Origin: Oxynema aestuarii AP17
GTDB lineage: Bacteria; Cyanobacteriota; Cyanobacteriia; Cyanobacteriales; Laspinemataceae
DNA length: 64,000 nt
Assembly (NCBI RefSeq): GCF_012295525.1
Contig: NZ_CP051167.1
Coordinates: forward strand, 682,001-746,000
Reading direction: 5' to 3'
This document shows, in pieces, positions 28,962 through 38,455 of this stretch. Position numbers and translations under genes: made by a program. The notes beneath the pieces are model-generated. The model was not told where the DNA came from and did no database searches. It saw only the letters and a list, made by a program, of their open reading frames with translations. How positions within the stretch are numbered: the first letter of the stretch is position 1; the number at the start of each line of letters is the position of its first letter.

Positions 28962-29785
28962 AAAAGGATAAAAAGCAAACCACTGTCAAGAATCCCGACC
29001 GCGATCGCGCCCTCAAGCTGGCTGAAATGGGTGCTTATCTGCGCCAGCAACGGGAGGATCGACGGGTATCCCTCGAAGAGATTGCCGCCCAAACCATGAT
29101 CCGCGTCAGTCTCCTGCGCGCGATCGAAGCGGGTCAGTTGGAAAAACTCCCCGAACCGATCTACATCCAGGGATTTTTATTGCGATATGCCGATACGTTG
29201 GGCTTGGATGGGGTGACCTTCGCTCAAGAATTCCCCATCGGTTCCAAATGGTCCGCCCTCAAATTGAGACAGTGGTACATTCCTCTCCCTCAATTCAGAC
29301 CGATCCACCTGTACATCATCTACATCATCTTGATCGCCTGTTCGGTCAAAGGGTTATCCGGCTTCATGAAGGATTCTGGTTCCCTGGCTCAAAAATCCCC
29401 CGACGGGCCGCAAATCCAAGTCACCTCCGGGGAGCAGCCGGGAAACCCCAATCCTCCGGGACCCAACCTCCAGACCGTTTCCACCCAAACCTCATCCCAG
29501 AAGCAAAGCGGTGAGGGCAACGGGGCGATCGAACAAGTCCGCGTCGGTCTGACCGTCAAAGACCGTTCCTGGGTTCAAGTTATTGCCGACGGTAAAACCG
29601 AATTTGAAGGCATTTTACCCGAAGGCACCGAGCGCACCTGGGAAGCCAAACAACAGTTAGTCGTTCGCGCCGGGAACGCCGGAGGGGTGATGGTGGCGGT
29701 CAATAACGGTCAAGCCAAACAAATGGGAGCGCCGGGAGAAGTCGAAGAAGTCGTCGTCAAAGCCGCCCAAAACCCCCGTTCGTAA
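28958..29785 (+). CDS. RodZ-like protein (HTH, one membrane helix, DUF4115)
   Basis: 275 residues. N-terminal cytoplasmic helix-turn-helix about 22-95 (MGAYLRQQREDRRVSLEEIA, AIEAGQLEKLP, GFLLRYADTLGLD), a membrane segment (LYIIYIILIACSV, about 112-125), a Pro/Gln/Ser-rich linker, and a C-terminal beta-domain (DRSWVQVIADGKTEFEGILP) as in DUF4115. RodZ organises MreB and cell-wall elongation; whether this protein does so is inference. The ATG overlaps the preceding TGA (ATGA), so translation is probably coupled to the pseudouridine synthase. Confidence 0.85.
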   Translation: MKKDKKQTTVKNPDRDRALKLAEMGAYLRQQREDRRVSLEEIAAQTMIRVSLLRAIEAGQLEKLPEPIYIQGFLLRYADTLGLDGVTFAQEFPIGSKWSALKLRQWYIPLPQFRPIHLYIIYIILIACSVKGLSGFMKDSGSLAQKSPDGPQIQVTSGEQPGNPNPPGPNLQTVSTQTSSQKQSGEGNGAIEQVRVGLTVKDRSWVQVIADGKTEFEGILPEGTERTWEAKQQLVVRAGNAGGVMVAVNNGQAKQMGAPGEVEEVVVKAAQNPRS

Positions 29786-29815
29786 GCCCCGCCGCCGTTT
29801 CCTTTGCCATAAAAA

Positions 29816-29850
29816 AAGGCAAAAGAGCTAGGGGAATCCTCTTTTGCCTT
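29816..29850. terminator. Bidirectional intrinsic terminator
   Basis: AAGGCAAAAGAG and CTCTTTTGCCTT form a perfect 12-bp stem around an 11-nt loop, with an A run before it. It lies between the convergent RodZ-like and malQ genes and can serve both. Confidence 0.9.
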
Positions 29851-29882
29851 CGATCGGCAGATCGGCGATCGCGCCGCCAGTG

Positions 29883-31388
29883 CTACGACTTCGCCCGACC
29901 GAACGTTTCCGTCAGCATTTTCAACCGTCGCGCGTATTCCGGTTTCAAATCCCCACTTTGATAACGCCATTCCCAATTCCCTTCCGGTTTGCTCGGGAAA
30001 TTCATGCGCGCCTCACTTCCCAACCCGAACAGGTCTTGCAAGGGAACGATCGCCTGATTCGCCACCGAACTCCACGCCACACGAATTAAATCCCAGTGAA
30101 TCCCCCAGGAACTGACCTCGCCGAGATAAGCCAGCAGTCCTTGGCGTTCGTGGTCCGCGAGTTTTTCAAACCAACCCACCGTCGTATCGTTATCGTGGGT
30201 TCCGGTATAGACAATACAATTGCGATTGTAAAAATTAAACGGCAAATAGGGATTGCCCGCCCCCGATCCAAAGGCAAAATGTAAGATCTTCATCCCCGGT
30301 AACGCGAAATGGTCGCGCAAGTGTTCCACTTCCGGGGTAATAATGCCCAAATCTTCCGCAATCAAAGGTAACTGACCGAGTTTGTCCGCCACCCGTTGTA
30401 AAAAATGCTCGCCGGGGGCTTCGACCCATCGACCGTTAATCGCCGTAGTTTCACCTTCTTCGACCACCCAATAGGATTCCAAACCGCGAAAGTGGTCGAT
30501 GCGAATCACGTCCACGTAATCGAGCATCGCGTGAAAGCGCTTCACCCACCACTCGAAATCCGTCTCTTTGAGGCGGTCCCAATTGTAAACCGGATTGCCC
30601 CACAGTTGCCCGGTGTCGCTGAAATAATCCGGGGGAACCCCCGCCATCAGCGCCGCTTCGCCACTTTCGGGATCGAGGCAAAAAATATCCGGATTCGCCC
30701 ATACGTCCGCACTGTCGTGAGCGACGTAAATCGGCAGATCGCCGACGATCGCGATCCCTCGTTCGTTGGCATAGTCTTTGATTTCCGACCACTGGCGGAA
30801 GAACTCGAACTGGAGGAATTTGTGCAAGTACACCGACTCGCCGACTTGTTCGTGCCAAATGTGCATGGCGCCGGGGTCGCGTCGGGAAATGCCGAGGTCC
30901 CAATTGTGCCAACTGACTCCGGCGTGGGCTTCTTTGATCGACATGAACAAGCTGTAATCGTCGAGCCAGTAAGCCTTTTCGTCACAAAAATGGTTGAAAG
31001 CTTCCCGTTGCTCGTCCGTGGCGTTGTCTCGATAGCGCTCGAACGCCTTTTGCAATAAGGGCATTTTCACGGCGATCGCCCGGTCGTAATCGACGCGATC
31101 GCGGGGAAACTCCGGCAGGTCGGCAAAATCGGTCTCTTCGAGCCATCCCGCTTCTACGAGACGGTCCGGACTGACGAGCAAGGGATTGCCCGCCATCGCC
31201 GAATACGACATGTAGGGAGAGTTGCCGTATCCCGTCGGTCCGATCGGTAAAATTTGCCAAAATTGCTGGCCGCTTTCGACGAGGAAATCGATAAATCGGT
31301 GGGCTTCATCGCCGAGGTCGCCAATACCAAATCGACTGGGAAAAGAGGTGGGATGGAGGAGAATACCGCTAGAGCGAGGAAAAGGCAT
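29883..31388 (-). CDS. malQ: 4-alpha-glucanotransferase (amylomaltase)
   Basis: 501 residues, GH77 family. Opens RSSGILLHPTSFPSRFGIGD; WQILPIGPTGYGNSPYMSYS; the nucleophile Asp is in VIRIDHFRGLESYW and the acid/base Glu in LIAEDLGIIT; FYTGTHDNDTTVGW-like sequence follows (VYTGTHDNDTTVGW). It disproportionates maltodextrins during glycogen turnover in the cytoplasm. Single gene, sharing a terminator with the RodZ-like gene. Confidence 0.97.
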   Translation of the reverse strand: MPFPRSSGILLHPTSFPSRFGIGDLGDEAHRFIDFLVESGQQFWQILPIGPTGYGNSPYMSYSAMAGNPLLVSPDRLVEAGWLEETDFADLPEFPRDRVDYDRAIAVKMPLLQKAFERYRDNATDEQREAFNHFCDEKAYWLDDYSLFMSIKEAHAGVSWHNWDLGISRRDPGAMHIWHEQVGESVYLHKFLQFEFFRQWSEIKDYANERGIAIVGDLPIYVAHDSADVWANPDIFCLDPESGEAALMAGVPPDYFSDTGQLWGNPVYNWDRLKETDFEWWVKRFHAMLDYVDVIRIDHFRGLESYWVVEEGETTAINGRWVEAPGEHFLQRVADKLGQLPLIAEDLGIITPEVEHLRDHFALPGMKILHFAFGSGAGNPYLPFNFYNRNCIVYTGTHDNDTTVGWFEKLADHERQGLLAYLGEVSSWGIHWDLIRVAWSSVANQAIVPLQDLFGLGSEARMNFPSKPEGNWEWRYQSGDLKPEYARRLKMLTETFGRAKS

Positions 31389-31684
31389 GAGTATGACGCG
31401 CGGGGTGAACTGGAAGGAAACGACAACGATGCGACATGATGTCGAACTTCTAAAGACTCTATCATGGCAGCGATGCGTTATTTCCGCGCGATCGCAGCTT
31501 GGGCGGGGGATCGGGGGACCGCAGGCGCGGCGATCGTCTTGAGATTTGTATTGCGATCGGCCTCAAATCAGTTTAGCCAAACCCGCAATAATCCTCCGCT
31601 TCAATCAGAGATTTGAAGCGGAACGTCGATGAATTGCGGCAGTAACTGATGGTAGAGTATTTATGGTGAATTTAGTTTACTTTA

Positions 31685-32887
31685 ATGCTCAAAGCTGTCA
31701 AGGTCAGATTATATCCAAATGAGCAGCAGAAGCAATCGCTGGAGCAATCCTTCGGCAATTGCAGATGGCTGTGGAACTATGGTCTGAACTTGATGAATCA
31801 AACCTACCAGGAGACTGGAAAAGGACTATCTAGTTACGACATCAAGAAAAAGATTCCCAGCCTCAAACAAGAGCATGAGTGGTTAAAGCTGACATATTCA
31901 CAATGCCTTCAACAGGTTTGCATTAACCTGGGAACAGCTTTTAATAACTTCTTCGAGAAACGAGCCAGGTATCCACGATTCAAATCCAAACACGGCAAAC
32001 AATCCATCCAGTATCCCCAAAATGTCAAGGTGCTGGAGAACGTCTTGAAGCTACCGAAGATTGGGGAAGTTAAAGCGGTTGTTCATCGACCAATAGAGGG
32101 TAAGGTAAAAACCGTCACAGTTACCAAAAATCGCTGCGACCAGTATTTTGCTTCCATTCTCTTTGAAGATGGAAAACCCAATCCAGACTCATCCACTGAG
32201 GGAAAAGCGGTCGGTGTAGACCTTGGATTAAATCATTTTGCTGTAACTTCCGATGGGTCTAAATTTGATAACCCAAGATGGATGGCTAAACACGAGCGCA
32301 ACCTGAAACGCAAGCAGCAAGATTTATCGAGAAAACAGAAAGGCTCTAACAACCGCAATAAAGCCCGAAAGAAGGTAGCTAAGGTACATAACAAAGTAGC
32401 ACGTTGCCGGGAGGATTTTCTACACAAGCGATCGCGTAGGATAGTTGACGAAAACCAAGTTATCTGTGTGGAATCCCCCCTAACCCCCCTTATTAAGGGG
32501 GGAACTAAAGGGGGGATAGGTATGGTCAAGAACCCCAACCTGGCTAAGGCGATCGGCCAAGTCGGTTGGGGAATGTTTTTGACCATGCTAAAGTACAAAG
32601 CCGAACAGGAAGGGAAAGTCTATGTTGAGGTCGATAGATTCTTCCCCTCTTCTAAAACTTGCAACGTTTGCTTGAATCAAATCGATCGTCTGTCATTAGA
32701 TGTCAGAAATTGGACTTGTTCTCACTGTGGGACGAGTCACGATCGCGATCTCAATGCAGCTATCAACCTCAGAGAAGAGGGGCTACGACTCTTGACCTGC
32801 GGGACGCGGGGCCAAGCCTACTGTCGGGATGTAAGACCGAACCGTAGAGGACGTCAGAAATCTACGATTGGGCAATCTGTTGGGTAG
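31685..32887 (+). CDS. tnpB: TnpB-type nuclease containing an in-frame palindromic insert
   Basis: 400 residues. LKAVKVRLYPNEQQKQSLEQ opens the N-terminus; RuvC residues are in GVDLGLNHF (Asp), CVESPL (Glu) and SHDRDLNAA (Asp), with zinc knuckle CNVC ... CSHC. Directly after the RuvC Glu, a 48-nt GC-rich palindromic segment is translated in frame as SPLTPLIKGGTKGG plus IG before the conserved MVKNPNLAKAI. The reading frame stays open, so the protein may still fold. The closest relative in the window is the broken copy at 50180-51410. Confidence 0.92.
   Translation: MLKAVKVRLYPNEQQKQSLEQSFGNCRWLWNYGLNLMNQTYQETGKGLSSYDIKKKIPSLKQEHEWLKLTYSQCLQQVCINLGTAFNNFFEKRARYPRFKSKHGKQSIQYPQNVKVLENVLKLPKIGEVKAVVHRPIEGKVKTVTVTKNRCDQYFASILFEDGKPNPDSSTEGKAVGVDLGLNHFAVTSDGSKFDNPRWMAKHERNLKRKQQDLSRKQKGSNNRNKARKKVAKVHNKVARCREDFLHKRSRRIVDENQVICVESPLTPLIKGGTKGGIGMVKNPNLAKAIGQVGWGMFLTMLKYKAEQEGKVYVEVDRFFPSSKTCNVCLNQIDRLSLDVRNWTCSHCGTSHDRDLNAAINLREEGLRLLTCGTRGQAYCRDVRPNRRGRQKSTIGQSVG
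32475..32515. repeat. GC-rich palindromic repeat inside tnpB (copy 1)
   Basis: C6 and G6 blocks are arranged as an inverted repeat centred on TTATTAA, with a right arm reading GGGGGGAACTAAAGGGGGG and a left arm shortened by 4 nt. Relative to the copy at 50573-50617 this leaves a 48-nt insert, a multiple of three. Confidence 0.85.
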
Positions 32888-32963
32888 GAAGCCGCTATTG
32901 TAATCTCTGATTCAATAGCGGTAGTTCACCGTTCGAGTACGTGTATTTTCGGCTTTAAATTTT

Positions 32964-33392
32964 ATGATTTATAAAAATCCCGTTCCGACCGTAGACATTA
33001 TCATCGAACTGCTCGATCGCCCCTCCCGTCCGGTGGTCTTGATCGAGCGGCGCAATCCACCTTACGGCTGGGCCATTCCCGGCGGTTTCGTGGATTACGG
33101 CGAGTCCGTCGAAACGGCGGCCATTCGCGAGGCGCACGAAGAGACCGGATTGCAGGTCGAATTGGTCGAACTGCTTCACGTTTACTCCGATCCCCATCGG
33201 GATCCGCGCCAGCATACCTTGAGTACGGTGTTTATTGCGGCGGCGACGGGACAACCGCGTGCGGCGGACGATGCTAAGGATTTGGGAATTTTCGAGCCGT
33301 GGCAAATTCCCCAAAATTTATGTTTCGATCACGAGCAAATTCTCAAAGATTACCGTCATTATCGCAATTACGGCCTTCGTCCGCCCTTGTAA
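32964..33392 (+). CDS. Nudix hydrolase (ADP-ribose pyrophosphatase-like)
   Basis: 142 residues. Nudix box [20 protein letters not shown] followed by ETG is complete. Preceding [15 protein letters not shown] fits the ADP-ribose/NADH pyrophosphatase-like group with their PYGWALPGG signature. Substrate is therefore likely a nucleoside diphosphate sugar or ADP-ribose. Lies just beyond the right end of the TnpB element. Confidence 0.9.
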   Translation: MIYKNPVPTVDIIIELLDRPSRPVVLIERRNPPYGWAIPGGFVDYGESVETAAIREAHEETGLQVELVELLHVYSDPHRDPRQHTLSTVFIAAATGQPRAADDAKDLGIFEPWQIPQNLCFDHEQILKDYRHYRNYGLRPPL

Positions 33393-33910
33393 CGGAGATC
33401 GTCCCGGTAACAGGAGCGATGGCCCTCGATATCTGCCCCCTTTTATCCGAGAGAATCGGAGAGTTTGGGAACAGAGAAAAACCCTTTTAAAAAAGGGGTA
33501 GAGATCGCTTGTTACTCAATTCAAGACCGATTAAAAACGGTTCGACCTTCGGGAACGAAGGTTCGCTTGCCGACACAGAGATCCCCATTGTTGGTTGAGG
33601 AGAGTCTCTCTCCCTGGCATTCTCGATCTCGGCGATCCCCGCCCATCTTCACCCGGGAGTTCGCGCGATTCCCGCTTGCTCGCGTCTGTTTGAACCCGCT
33701 TAAAGCAGCGATCGCCGCCGATCGTCGGCTTTGAAGATTTCACTGGTTTTGAAATTATTAAAATCGAGGCAGAAGGGAACTCTAGAACCAGAATCGAGGT
33801 TTCACGATCGCCCCGTTCACCCCCAGGCGATCGGCATCCGTTCCCGAGCCAAAATCGCCGGGGTGAAACCCAATCCGTTGAATTCCCAATCGCCGACAGG
33901 GACGAGGGTG
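33393..33910. other. Intergenic region upstream of the diguanylate cyclase
   Basis: 518 bp. CCCTTTT-AA-AAAAGGG (about 33483-33498) could be a weak terminator of the Nudix gene. The frame of the following gene stays open back to a TTG at 33731, but that sequence does not look coding. Confidence 0.35.
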
Positions 33911-36900
33911 ATGAACCGTAACAATCCATTTTTCAATCACAATCCAAGCCGAAAAGGGGACGTTCGCGAACTGTCTCCCCAGGAGAATCGCGCGCCCCAC
34001 GAGCCGACGGGTTCGACCTGCGAGTGTGCGACCCGATGGCAAGCGCATCCCAGTAGCCATTGTCCCGTCTCCTGTAGTCGTCTCCGTCTGCTCGAAGGGA
34101 TCCTCTCCTCCCTCGACGAGGCCATTTGGTCTGTCAGTGTTTCGCGAGGGGAGACCTTTTACGTCAGTCCGGCTGCCGAACGTATTTACGGACGGGCGAT
34201 CGCCGATTTTTTCAACGATCCCCACCTGTGGTTCGACACCATCCATCCTGACGATCGCCCCCGAGTCGAACGGGTACTCGCTCGGGTGACGAGCGAACGC
34301 GGCTGGGATTTACAATATCGGATCGTGCGACCCGACGGCGAGATCCGATGGCTGCACGAACGAGCTTCTTTAATTCGCGACCCCCTCACTCGGGCCGACC
34401 GCCTCGACGGGATCGCTGCCGACATCACCGACCGTCACCCACCTGCGTCAACTCCCGGCAGCGATCGCCCCCCGTCCCGAGAACAATTGTATCGAGAAGC
34501 CCTGCGACATTTTCCCAACGGGGCGATCGTCATTTTCGACGAAAACCTGCGCTACATCGTCGCCGAAGGTCGGGGATTGGTCGAAGTCGGACTATTGAGC
34601 GAAGTCCTCGAAGGGCAAACCATCGACCAAGTTTTCCCACCGTCGATCGTCGCCGACATCGAACCGCAATATCGAGCCGTCTTCAACGGCGTGGACAGCC
34701 TCAACCAGATCGTCTACGGCGATCGCGTTTACCAAGTTTACACCGTTCCCCTACTCGACAAATCCGGCGCCGTCTTCGCCGGAATGGCCGTGACCCAAGA
34801 TATCACCCACAACCAGCAGATCCAAGAAGCCCTGCGCGAAAGCGAGGAACGCTGGCAATTGGTGCTAGAAGCGAATAATGACGGCATTTGGGACTGGAAT
34901 ATCAAAACGGGGGAAGTCTTCTTTTCGGCGCGCTGGAAAGAGCAACTGGGCTATGCAGACGCCGAAATCGCCAACCAGCTCCAGGAATGGCACGATCGCA
35001 TTCATCCCGACGATCGCGAGTCCGTATTGGCGGCGATCGCGGATCACTTCCAACGCGACAGCGAGTTCTACGTCGCCCAATATCGCCTGCGAGCGAAAAA
35101 CGGCGATTACAAATGGATTCTCGACCGAGGCAAAGCGCGCTGGGACGAGGACGGCAACCCAAAGCGGATGAGCGGTTCTCATGCCGATATCAGCGAACGG
35201 CAGGCGATCGAACAAGCATTGAGAGAAAGCCAGCAAAAATATAAAAGTCTCTTTGAAGCCTTTCCGATCGGGATTTCGATTACCGACGGCAACGGCAGCT
35301 TGCTCGAAGCCAATCCCGCTTCGGAACGCATTTTGGGCCTGTCCCTCGACGAACATACCTCCCGCCGATACGACGAGGAATCCTGGGCGATCGTGCGATC
35401 GGACGGCACCCCCATGCCTGCCGAAGAATTTGCCAGCGTGCGCGCCCTCAAAGAAAATCGAACGGTCGAAAATGTGGAAATGGGGATCGTCAAAGGCGAC
35501 GGCCAAATCACCTGGATTAGCGTGACGGCGGCCCCGATTCCCTTAGCGGATTACGGCGTCACGATCGGCTATATTGACATTACCGAACGCAAAGAAACGG
35601 AATTCGCTCTGCGCGAGAGTGAGGAACGTTTCCGCAGCTTGGTCGATTCGATGAACGATATCGTCTTTACCCTCGATCTCCAAGGACGACATACGGGAAT
35701 CTTCGGCTGCGGTTACGAACAGTACCAAGTCGATCCGCGCTATTTTATCGGGAAAACCGCCCGCGACCTGTTCGGCCCCGAAGCGGCGCGGGTTCACGAA
35801 ACCGCCAATCGTCAAGCCCTCGCGGGAGAGCAAGTCATTTACGAATGGTCCGCCCCGAGTCCGAACGGCAACCTGCAATATTTTCAAACCTTGCTCTCGC
35901 CGTTGAGAGATCCTGGAGGAGCGCCGATCGGCTTAGTGGGGGTCGGTCGGGATATCAGCGATCGCAAACGGGCCGAAGAAGAAAAAAGCCGTTTGATCGC
36001 CTCGTTAAGGGCGAGCGAAGCCAAATTAGCGCAAGCCCAGCGCGTCGCTCATTTGGGGAGTTGGGAGTTCGAGATCGACACCCAAGCGTTTAGCTGGTCG
36101 CAGCAATGTTATTCCATTTTCGGCGTGAGTGAGGACACCGTTCTCGATTACGAGGCTCACTTAGCCCAAATCCATCCCGAGGATCGCCCCCTATGGCAAG
36201 GGACGATCGCCCGAGCATTAGAAGATGGATGTTGTTATCAGTTTATCTATCGGGTTTACGGGGCGGACGGCTGCCTGCGCTACGTGGAAACCCGAGGAGA
36301 AGGAATTTTTGCCTCGCAGGAGAGGAATCCGGATCGCGCCGAGGACGGCGAGGAGGTTTGCGATCGCGTCGTTCGCTTATTCGGTACGGTGATGGACGTG
36401 ACGGAACGACAAAAAGCGCAAATTGCCCTTCAGGAGTCGGAAGCGAAGTATCGGGCGTTGATGAATGAGGCGGTGGATGCGATTTTGCTCAGCGACGCCC
36501 AAGGCTATATTTTGGAAGCGAACAAGAAAGCCGAGCAGTTGTTGGGCTACAGCCAACAAGAGTTACGGGGAATGCACTCCCGCCAACTGTACCCCCGTCA
36601 AGAACGGAGTCGGATTTTGAGTAGTTTGCACCAAACCGCCCGGTACGGGAAGAGTGAAGTCCTCAATACTCAGGTATTGTGCCGGGATGGGTATACGATT
36701 TGGGTGGATCTGGCGTCGAGCGTGGTGGAGTGGGGGCGCGATCGCCGGGTGGAACAGTCGATTTTACGCGATATTACCTTCCGGATCGAAACCGAACGGA
36801 TGTTGCGCCAACAAGCCCAACGGGAACGGTTGATGGGGTCGATCGCCCAGCAAATCCGCCAGTCGTTGGAGTTGTCGGAGATTTTGAACGCGGCGGTGGT

Positions 36901-37870
36901 GCGGGTGCGGCAATTCTTGCGCGGCGATCGGGTGGCGATCTTTCGGTTCGAGAGCGATTGGAGTGGCAAGATCGTCGCGGAATCGGTGGCGGAAGGGTGG
37001 ACCTCGTTGATGGGATTGCAGATTGAGGATCCTTGTTTTCAGGAAAAATACGTACCCCTTTATCGAGGGGGGCGGATTCATCGCGTGGAGGACGTGGAGC
37101 GATCGCCCTTACCTCCGTGTTATTTACAGTTACTGGCTCGTTTTGAAGCGCGAGCCTGTTTGGTGGTGCCGATTGCCCAGGGCGAGCGCCTCTGGGGGCT
37201 CCTCGTCGCCCACCAATGTCGCAGCCCGCGCCCCTGGCCCGAGAGCGAGGTTAATTTTTTGAGTCAATTGGCGTCTCAAGTGGGGATTGCCACCCAGCAA
37301 TCTCAATTGTACGAGGATTTGAAAGTGGCGAATGGGGAGTTGCAGCGACTGGCGACGTTGGACGGACTGACTCAGTTAGCGAATCGGCGACGCTTTGACG
37401 AGTATTTAGAGCAAGAATGGCGCCGTCTGGCGCGGGAACGCGAACCGTTGTCTTTGATTATGGCGGATATCGATTTTTTCAAGTCGTACAACGATACTTA
37501 CGGTCACCAGGCGGGGGATGAATGTCTCAAGCAAGTGGCGCGGACGATCGCCGCCACGGTCAAACGTCCGGCGGATGTGGTGGCCCGTTACGGCGGCGAG
37601 GAGTTCGCGGTGATTTTACCGAAAACCAATTTACAAGGGGCCGAGTGGCTCGCTCGCCGGATTTGCGACCGGGTGCGGGGGTTACAATTACCTCACTCCG
37701 GATCGGCGATCGAGTCGTGGGTGACGCTCAGTTTGGGAACGGCGACTTGTATCCCGACTGCCGACGGGTCGGCGAATCTGCTGGTGGCTCACGCGGATCG
37801 GGCGTTGTACGAAGCCAAACTGCGCGGTCGCAATCGTTGTTATGCTCTGTTGAGTCACTGCACGCGCTGA
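33911..37870 (+). CDS. Diguanylate cyclase with seven PAS domains and a GAF domain
   Basis: 1319 residues from ATG at 33911; an upstream in-frame TTG (33731) would add 60 unlikely residues. No membrane helices. Seven PAS domains in a row, most closed by a DITER/DISDR-type C-cap: the first about 48-172, the last about 845-975. A GAF domain (about 985-1150) lacks the Cys-His of bilin-binding GAFs. The C-terminal GGDEF domain has DGLTQLANRRRFDEYL, MADIDFFKSYNDTYGHQAGD and RYGGEEFAVIL, an intact catalytic loop. It should make cyclic di-GMP in response to signals sensed by PAS domains. No EAL domain. Stands alone. Confidence 0.92.
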   Translation: MNRNNPFFNHNPSRKGDVRELSPQENRAPHEPTGSTCECATRWQAHPSSHCPVSCSRLRLLEGILSSLDEAIWSVSVSRGETFYVSPAAERIYGRAIADFFNDPHLWFDTIHPDDRPRVERVLARVTSERGWDLQYRIVRPDGEIRWLHERASLIRDPLTRADRLDGIAADITDRHPPASTPGSDRPPSREQLYREALRHFPNGAIVIFDENLRYIVAEGRGLVEVGLLSEVLEGQTIDQVFPPSIVADIEPQYRAVFNGVDSLNQIVYGDRVYQVYTVPLLDKSGAVFAGMAVTQDITHNQQIQEALRESEERWQLVLEANNDGIWDWNIKTGEVFFSARWKEQLGYADAEIANQLQEWHDRIHPDDRESVLAAIADHFQRDSEFYVAQYRLRAKNGDYKWILDRGKARWDEDGNPKRMSGSHADISERQAIEQALRESQQKYKSLFEAFPIGISITDGNGSLLEANPASERILGLSLDEHTSRRYDEESWAIVRSDGTPMPAEEFASVRALKENRTVENVEMGIVKGDGQITWISVTAAPIPLADYGVTIGYIDITERKETEFALRESEERFRSLVDSMNDIVFTLDLQGRHTGIFGCGYEQYQVDPRYFIGKTARDLFGPEAARVHETANRQALAGEQVIYEWSAPSPNGNLQYFQTLLSPLRDPGGAPIGLVGVGRDISDRKRAEEEKSRLIASLRASEAKLAQAQRVAHLGSWEFEIDTQAFSWSQQCYSIFGVSEDTVLDYEAHLAQIHPEDRPLWQGTIARALEDGCCYQFIYRVYGADGCLRYVETRGEGIFASQERNPDRAEDGEEVCDRVVRLFGTVMDVTERQKAQIALQESEAKYRALMNEAVDAILLSDAQGYILEANKKAEQLLGYSQQELRGMHSRQLYPRQERSRILSSLHQTARYGKSEVLNTQVLCRDGYTIWVDLASSVVEWGRDRRVEQSILRDITFRIETERMLRQQAQRERLMGSIAQQIRQSLELSEILNAAVVRVRQFLRGDRVAIFRFESDWSGKIVAESVAEGWTSLMGLQIEDPCFQEKYVPLYRGGRIHRVEDVERSPLPPCYLQLLARFEARACLVVPIAQGERLWGLLVAHQCRSPRPWPESEVNFLSQLASQVGIATQQSQLYEDLKVANGELQRLATLDGLTQLANRRRFDEYLEQEWRRLAREREPLSLIMADIDFFKSYNDTYGHQAGDECLKQVARTIAATVKRPADVVARYGGEEFAVILPKTNLQGAEWLARRICDRVRGLQLPHSGSAIESWVTLSLGTATCIPTADGSANLLVAHADRALYEAKLRGRNRCYALLSHCTR

Positions 37871-37977
37871 CGGCCCGGGAGGGTTCCCTCGGGGTTTCCC
37901 CAGGAGAATCGCGCCCAAAGACCCCCTTGACGCTAAACTGATGAAAATTGACGCCCGAGGCGGGCGAAGGCAACTGC

Positions 37978-38013
37978 CGATCGCGAAGCGACGCCGGAGG
38001 CGTTTCGCGATCG
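37978..38013. repeat. Dispersed palindromic hairpin (copy 1, intergenic)
   Basis: CGATCGCGAA + ACGCC pair with GGCGT + TTCGCGATCG around GGA, with a GCG bulge. The 26-nt core (37983-38008) recurs with one mismatch on the opposite strand at 54574-54599 inside a coding sequence. Lies between the diguanylate cyclase and ridA and could act as a transcript end. Confidence 0.7.
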
Positions 38014-38065
38014 CCCCCCGGGTCGCCGTGTTTCCCGCTAGAATGCCCCAAAAGAACGCTTGTTG

Positions 38066-38455
38066 ATGAGTAAAACAGTTATCCAGACCGAAAGCGCTCC
38101 CGCCCCCGTCGGGCCTTACAATCAGGCGATCGTCGCCGGGGGTCAGCTCGTCTTCGTCGCGGGTCAAATTGCCCTCGATCCGCAGACGGGCGAAATTGTC
38201 GGCCCCGATGATGTAGTCAAACAAACTCGGCAGGTGATGGCGAATTTAGAGGCCATCCTGACCGCTTCCGGAGCGACCTTCGAGCAGGTGGTCAAAACTA
38301 CGGTCTTTTTAGCCAATATGAACGACTTTGCCACGGTCAATGCGGTCTATGCCGAGTATTTTCCGGAAGCGAGTGCCCCCGCCCGCGCGGCGATCGAGGT
38401 GTCTCGTCTGCCGAAAGATGTTCTCGTCGAAATTGACTGCATTGCCGTCATTTAA
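38066..38455 (+). CDS. ridA: RidA family 2-iminobutanoate/2-iminopropanoate deaminase
   Basis: 129 residues from the ATG at 38066. Contains [47 protein letters not shown] and [20 protein letters not shown]; the Arg in APARAAIEV is the catalytic residue. RidA hydrolyses reactive enamine/imine intermediates from PLP enzymes in the cytoplasm. Full length. An upstream in-frame TTG (38060) would add only two codons. Confidence 0.95.
   Translation: MSKTVIQTESAPAPVGPYNQAIVAGGQLVFVAGQIALDPQTGEIVGPDDVVKQTRQVMANLEAILTASGATFEQVVKTTVFLANMNDFATVNAVYAEYFPEASAPARAAIEVSRLPKDVLVEIDCIAVI

Larger units (their letters stand above)
31596..32928 (+). mobile_element. TnpB-only IS200/IS605-like element with paired end hairpins
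   Basis: A hairpin at 31596-31621 (CCGCTTCAA/TTGAAGCGG) precedes tnpB and one at 32892-32921 (CCGCTATTG/CAATAGCGG) follows it. Both have related loops: the left contains TCAGAGAT and the right the reverse complement ATCTCTGA. The right hairpin continues GTAGTTCAC, identical to the end of the third tnpB copy (50161-50205), which places the right boundary near 32928. Left boundary is approximate. Confidence 0.65.

Noticed and set aside
36800-37330. Bilin-binding (phytochrome-like) GAF in the diguanylate cyclase
   Set aside because: The Cys-His needed for chromophore attachment is absent; the site reads CYLQLL.
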